A DNA stretch of 64,000 nt, taken from assembly GCA_965200505.1 (NCBI GenBank), contig OZ241343.1:1240001-1304000 (forward strand), given 5' to 3'. Both the position numbers and the translations under genes were made by a program. The notes beneath the pieces were generated by a model, which ran no database searches, was not told the origin of the DNA, and worked only from the letters and a program-made list of their open reading frames with translations. The first letter of the stretch is position 1. Each line of letters starts with the position of its first letter. Below, piece after piece: positions 60,367 through 64,000 of this stretch. The stretch is from VXNE01 sp965200505. GTDB taxonomy: Bacteria; Pseudomonadota; Gammaproteobacteria; Pseudomonadales; Azotimanducaceae.

Positions 60367-60405
60367 GGGCCACGCCGGCCGACGTTGGCGTGGCCCCTTC
60401 TTCTT
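60367..60405 (+). terminator. Rho-independent terminator after the first TonB receptor
   Basis: Stem GGGCCACGCC (60367-60376) and GGCGTGGCCC (60387-60396), perfect over 10 bp with a 10-base loop, followed by a pyrimidine-rich tail CTTCTTCTTT. It closes the receptor transcript and separates it from the next gene. Confidence 0.75.
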
Positions 60406-60450
60406 TAGGCGGCTTAGCTCCTGCTCACGCCTCGCCGCCAAGAATACGGC

Positions 60451-61275
60451 ATGAACCAATTCGGCAAGGAAACCCTCCAAGTGTGGATGCAGTACATGGA
60501 GGACTACGGACAAGCATGGATGGAAGACACCGGCAGCGACTTTTATTCCCAAGAATACTGGTATCTGCTGACCATCACGCTGGTGCGCCATTGGCAATGT
60601 AAACCGCTGAATGTCGGCGACGCCTACCGCTTGATGAAGACGGGGTGTTCCAAGACGCGGGAGAACCGTCTGAAGAAGTTGATGGCAGAGCATTGGTGCA
60701 TCAAGGTTAAAGATCCGGCCGATCTACGCCGCACCTGCCTGGAAGCCACGGAAGACATTCTGCTCTTGGGCCGGGAACACTTTCGCTCAAGTTTGGGCAA
60801 GGCGGTCCGCTTGCTTTCCCACCACGGGCTCCTCCTGCGCGACGCGGTGCCGCTGTTGCGCGACATCGGGCGTTCCGGCTCGAACTTGGACGAGCCCTGC
60901 CTCCTGCCTTGGGCCGAGTTCTTGATCGGCTACACCGACGACTGGAATCGGGCGTTCCAGAAACGCTTCCGGACGGACGAGTACTGGCTGTTGTTCGTCC
61001 GCTCCTTGCGCGGTGGCTGGTCGAATCGCCCTCTGACCATGGGAGAAGCCTGCCACTGCATGGCCACCGGATCGGTCAGAACGCGAGAAAAGCGCGTCGC
61101 CTTTGCGGTCAGCCGGGGCATGCTCGCCAAGGAACGTAACGGACAAGACCACCGGATGGCCAGCATATCACCGTCTAGCGACCTGGAACGCCGCCTTGTG
61201 GGCCACTTCGCCCGCACGCTGGACGGCGCGGCGACGTTGATCGATCGCCTCGCGGAGGGACACCATCTCCATTGA
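60451..61275 (+). CDS. Tandem winged-helix-like protein between two TonB receptors
   Basis: 274 aa, soluble. Two similar halves: YWYLLTITLVRHWQCKPLNVGDAYRLMKTGCSKTRENRLKKLM (about 37-80) and YWLLFVRSLRGGWSNRPLTMGEACHCMATGSVRTREKRVAFAV (about 178-220). Each looks like a MarR-type winged helix, in which the short T/SGxxxTRExR segment would be the recognition helix. The internal duplication means one chain could bind DNA like a dimer. I recognise no family name. Its place between two receptor genes suggests that it controls one of them. Confidence 0.6.
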   Translation: MNQFGKETLQVWMQYMEDYGQAWMEDTGSDFYSQEYWYLLTITLVRHWQCKPLNVGDAYRLMKTGCSKTRENRLKKLMAEHWCIKVKDPADLRRTCLEATEDILLLGREHFRSSLGKAVRLLSHHGLLLRDAVPLLRDIGRSGSNLDEPCLLPWAEFLIGYTDDWNRAFQKRFRTDEYWLLFVRSLRGGWSNRPLTMGEACHCMATGSVRTREKRVAFAVSRGMLAKERNGQDHRMASISPSSDLERRLVGHFARTLDGAATLIDRLAEGHHLH

Positions 61276-61384
61276 TCCGGCGTCTCGTGCCATTACCCGC
61301 AATTTTTTCCATTGATTTCGCTCCCTCGATTCCCAAGCCTTGGCGCACACGGCGAAACCCAAGCTGCTGGGGAGGCGGGGAGTG

Positions 61385-63664
61385 ATGCGCGCGGTAATGA
61401 AGGTTGTCGCTACGAGGACAGGCCCGGTGCTGGGCCTCAGTTGCTTGCTGTTGCCGGCGGTGCCATGTCAGGCGGCCGACGGCGGTTCCGAAAGCGCATA
61501 CATCGAGGAAGTGGTCGTAACAGCTCGCAAGCGGGCAGAAAACCTGCTGGACACGCCTCTTTCCGTTAGTGCGCTGTCCACAGCCGAGTTGGAACGCATG
61601 CAGATCGATGACCTAGGCGACATTCAGCACATCGTCCCCAACACGAGCTTCAACATGGGCGATGCGGCCAACGCGATCATTTACATTCGTGGCGTGGGGC
61701 AGAGGGACTCGCTGTCCTTCGCCGATCCTGGCGTCGGCGTTTACTTGGACGACGTGTACTTGGGCCGTGCCCAAGGGTCGTTCCTGGACATCATCGACGT
61801 GGAGCGGGTGGAGGTGCTGCGCGGCCCGCAGGGCACACTCTACGGGCGCAACACCATTGGTGGCGCCATCAAGTACGTCTCCACGCCGCCTTCGTCCGTT
61901 CCTCTGCTTGCGGCCGAAGTTTCCGCTGGCAACTACGGCGAGTACCGTCTGAAGGCGACTTGGAGCGGCCCCTTGGGCGAGGGCTGGTCTGGCCGAGTCT
62001 CGCTCGCCCGGATCGCGCACGATGGCTACAACCGGAACCACTTCTCGGGGAACGCGAAGAAGACGGACGGCGACAAGGACACCTTGGCGTGGCGGGCGCA
62101 GCTACTCTATGAGTCGAGTGAGGACTTGAGCGTCCGGCTGTCACTGGACCGATCGGTCGACGACCCGGATCGCTCCATCACGCCGGTGCGCGTCACTGGT
62201 GGGCCGGCATTGGTCGCCGCCAGTGCGGATTTCACACCTGGAAGGCCGTTTGATGTTGAGGCGGACTTCAACGATGTGGAGCGGTTGGAGGCCGACGGCG
62301 CCGCGGCCGTCATCGACTATCAGCTGTCGGACACCACCGCGTTGAAGTCCATCACGTCCTTCCGGCGCCTTCAGCATGCAACCCACATCGACCTTGACGG
62401 CACCGGCCTCGAGATCTTCGGCGTGCATGTCGATCAGCGGCAAGACCAAGTGAGCCAAGAGTTTCAGATTGCCCATGATTCCGGTGGAGCGCTGAACGCG
62501 CTGTTGGGCGCATACTACTTTTCGGAGGACGACGTTTCGCCGGATGGGATCGCCAATGTGGAGCCGATCAACTTCGGCGTATTCTTCTCGCCGTACGGAA
62601 CGGTTAGCGAGAACGACCAATCTGTACGGGCCGCGGCGGTCTTTGGGGAGATCTCGTGGTTCCTCTCGCAGAACTGGGAGCTGACGGCCGGCCTTCGGTA
62701 CACGGACGAAACCAAACGCCTGCGTCGGAAGGCTTGCCAGAACCTGGCCATTCTGGGCACGGTTTTGCCAAGTATCGACGAGTGCAACCCGCCGGCCGCC
62801 TCATCCAACCCGTTCGCGCTCAGTTTGGATCTGGAGGAGAACTTCAGCAAGCTAACGCCCAAACTGGCGCTGAGCTACAGTTCGGACGAACTGGGGCTTG
62901 CGTACTTCACCTACGCGCAGGGCTTCAAGAGCGGTGGATTCGACGGTCGCATCGGCTACAACGGCGCCAGCAACGCGGATGCCGTGACCACACAGGCGGA
63001 GCCCTATGACCCGGAGGTCGCCGACACCTACGAGTTAGGCTGGAAGGGGCGCTTGGCGGACGGGCGTTTGCGTATGAGCACGGCCGTTTTTTGCAACGAC
63101 TATCGGGATCTGCAGCTCAGCAGCTTCTCCGCAACGCCGGAAGGCGGCTTCGCCACAGTGTTCACCAACGCCGGCAAGGCGAGGCATTGCGGCGCGGAGG
63201 CGGAGCTGCTGGCCCGGCCAGCCCAGAATCTGCTGGTCAGCCTGAATCTTGGCTACTTGAAGGCGGAGTACAAGGAGTTCATCAACAGCCAGATGCAGGA
63301 TGTGAGCAAAGCGCTCGAGCCCATAAACTCACCGGAGTTCAGCGGCAACTTCGGCCTGCAGTATCGGCACCCAATGGGCTTTGCCTGGTTGGTGATCGGT
63401 GCGGATTTGAGCTACCGCTCCACATACCATGTGGAAGTCAACAATCTGGACGCCTTGCGACAGGGCACCTTCACGCTGGTGAACGCGGCGATTGGCATTG
63501 AGGACAACGAAGACAAATGGGATCTGTTCTTCAGTGCCAAGAACCTGACCGACGAAGCCTACATCACGCACGGGTTCGACCTAACGGCCTTCCCGGGCAT
63601 CGGCTTGGCCTACTATGGGGCGCCGCGAACCTACAACATGGGATTTCGCTATCGCCCCTTGTAG
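61385..63664 (+). CDS. TonB-dependent receptor (siderophore/organic-ligand type)
   Basis: 759 aa from the ATG at 61385, with GGCGGGGA just before it; the longer TTG start at 61340 is less likely. Signal peptide, then the TonB-box-like EEVVVTARKR, the plug (DTPLSVSALSTAELERMQIDDLGDIQHIVPN, IYIRGVGQRDSLSFADPGVGVYLDDVYLGRAQG, VERVEVLRGPQGTLYGRNTIGGAI) and a complete barrel ending in the aromatic-terminated GAPRTYNMGFRYRPL. The plug type is that of receptors common in sphingomonads and marine gammaproteobacteria. The ligand is unknown. Next gene is a haloalkane dehalogenase on the opposite strand. Confidence 0.93.
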   Translation: MRAVMKVVATRTGPVLGLSCLLLPAVPCQAADGGSESAYIEEVVVTARKRAENLLDTPLSVSALSTAELERMQIDDLGDIQHIVPNTSFNMGDAANAIIYIRGVGQRDSLSFADPGVGVYLDDVYLGRAQGSFLDIIDVERVEVLRGPQGTLYGRNTIGGAIKYVSTPPSSVPLLAAEVSAGNYGEYRLKATWSGPLGEGWSGRVSLARIAHDGYNRNHFSGNAKKTDGDKDTLAWRAQLLYESSEDLSVRLSLDRSVDDPDRSITPVRVTGGPALVAASADFTPGRPFDVEADFNDVERLEADGAAAVIDYQLSDTTALKSITSFRRLQHATHIDLDGTGLEIFGVHVDQRQDQVSQEFQIAHDSGGALNALLGAYYFSEDDVSPDGIANVEPINFGVFFSPYGTVSENDQSVRAAAVFGEISWFLSQNWELTAGLRYTDETKRLRRKACQNLAILGTVLPSIDECNPPAASSNPFALSLDLEENFSKLTPKLALSYSSDELGLAYFTYAQGFKSGGFDGRIGYNGASNADAVTTQAEPYDPEVADTYELGWKGRLADGRLRMSTAVFCNDYRDLQLSSFSATPEGGFATVFTNAGKARHCGAEAELLARPAQNLLVSLNLGYLKAEYKEFINSQMQDVSKALEPINSPEFSGNFGLQYRHPMGFAWLVIGADLSYRSTYHVEVNNLDALRQGTFTLVNAAIGIEDNEDKWDLFFSAKNLTDEAYITHGFDLTAFPGIGLAYYGAPRTYNMGFRYRPL

Positions 63665-63688
63665 TGGACGGAGGGCGTGGCCGGGCGC

Positions 63689-64000
63689 TCAGCCGAGCCC
63701 GGCCAGCCAATCGCGGATGCCTTGGCCGATGGCGTCCGGCGAGTCTTCCTGCACGAAGTGGGAACCCGCGACGGTGATCTCCGTTTGATTCGGCCACTGC
63801 CTGCAGAGTTCGCGCTGGGCCCCGGTTAGGATGGCGCCCGGCTCGGCGTTCACGAACAGCTTGGGCACATCCGAGGCGCCCAGCCAGCGGGCGTAGTCCG
63901 CGGCGATCCGCGTCACGTCCTTCGGTTCGCCGGCGATGGGAATCTCACGCGGCCAAGTCAACGTCGGGCGGCGCCCCTCGCCGGCTTCCATGAAGGGCCG
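63689..64000 (-). CDS. Haloalkane dehalogenase (C-terminal part, runs off the window)
   Basis: The last 104 residues of an alpha/beta hydrolase. RPTLTWPREIPIAGEPKDVTRIAADYARWLGASDVPKLFVNAEPGAILTGAQRELCRQWPNQTEITV is the LinB/DhaA-type haloalkane dehalogenase pattern, and GSHFVQEDSPDAIG carries the catalytic His. These enzymes hydrolyse carbon-halogen bonds by an Asp nucleophile, here outside the window. The gene begins beyond base 64000. Confidence 0.85.
   Translation of the reverse strand, partial: RPFMEAGEGRRPTLTWPREIPIAGEPKDVTRIAADYARWLGASDVPKLFVNAEPGAILTGAQRELCRQWPNQTEITVAGSHFVQEDSPDAIGQGIRDWLAGLG

Noticed and set aside
1..64000. tRNA or rRNA genes, riboswitches, replication origin
   Set aside because: I found no cloverleaf-like stretch, rRNA core sequence, known riboswitch core or DnaA-box cluster by eye; a covariance-model search would be decisive.

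Overview
The window is GC-rich, densely coded DNA that reads like the chromosome of an uncultivated, probably marine, gammaproteobacterium. Pointers are HspQ, an AlaA-type transaminase, TusA, EmrAB-type export, Xanthomonas-type TonB receptors, and many CoA-transferase, amidohydrolase, PhyH and dehalogenase genes of the kind found in degraders of organic acids and xenobiotics. The lineage is an inference from gene content. I see no rRNA, tRNA or CRISPR array.

Layout. 1-10 kb is a patchwork: a caspase-like small protein, an enoyl-CoA hydratase, an F420-type oxidoreductase, an integrase remnant, two secreted orphans, a split spermidine-synthase-like pair translationally coupled to a gamma-glutamyltransferase, an intact IS481-like element with terminal repeats and a 4-bp target duplication, and a duplicated pair of coiled-coil tail-anchored genes that kept their promoter. 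10-15 kb holds msrB, alaA, an LhgO-like oxidase, tusA and an AAA ATPase-nuclease.

15.0-27.0 kb is the most unusual block: ten same-strand, tightly packed genes encoding two lipoproteins, TPR, TonB-C-like and PEGA proteins, an FGE-fold protein without catalytic cysteines, a small exported protein, a MotA/TolQ/ExbB channel, an actin-like protein and two von Willebrand A proteins. Both vWA proteins begin with the same Asp-containing membrane segment, which resembles that of ExbD/TolR. I read the block as a proton-driven cell-envelope machine in which vWA proteins take the place of ExbD.

27-32 kb is a defence and repair island: a type IIG-like restriction-modification gene broken by one in-frame TAG and preceded by a promoter with two palindromes, an AlkB-like dioxygenase, and an AAA/DUF4143-type ATPase next to a duplicated palindrome module. 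32-40 kb carries EmrA/EmrB-type export, a CaiB transferase, an orphan response regulator and catabolic enzymes. 40-51 kb adds a second DUF4143-type ATPase, a frameshifted Uma2 nuclease gene, a phosphorothioate-sensing HNH restriction enzyme, a double CaiB transferase and an MNT/HepT toxin-antitoxin pair. 51-64 kb has a sugar-type symporter, a D-aminoacylase-like hydrolase, an HpcH aldolase, a Fic protein, a PhyH dioxygenase, two TonB receptors (one frameshifted) flanking a two-repeat winged-helix-like protein, and the end of a haloalkane dehalogenase.

Three genes (27.1-29.5 kb, 43 kb, 57-60 kb) carry single-base-type lesions; two of these are in G runs. They could be true decay, phase variation or assembly error.
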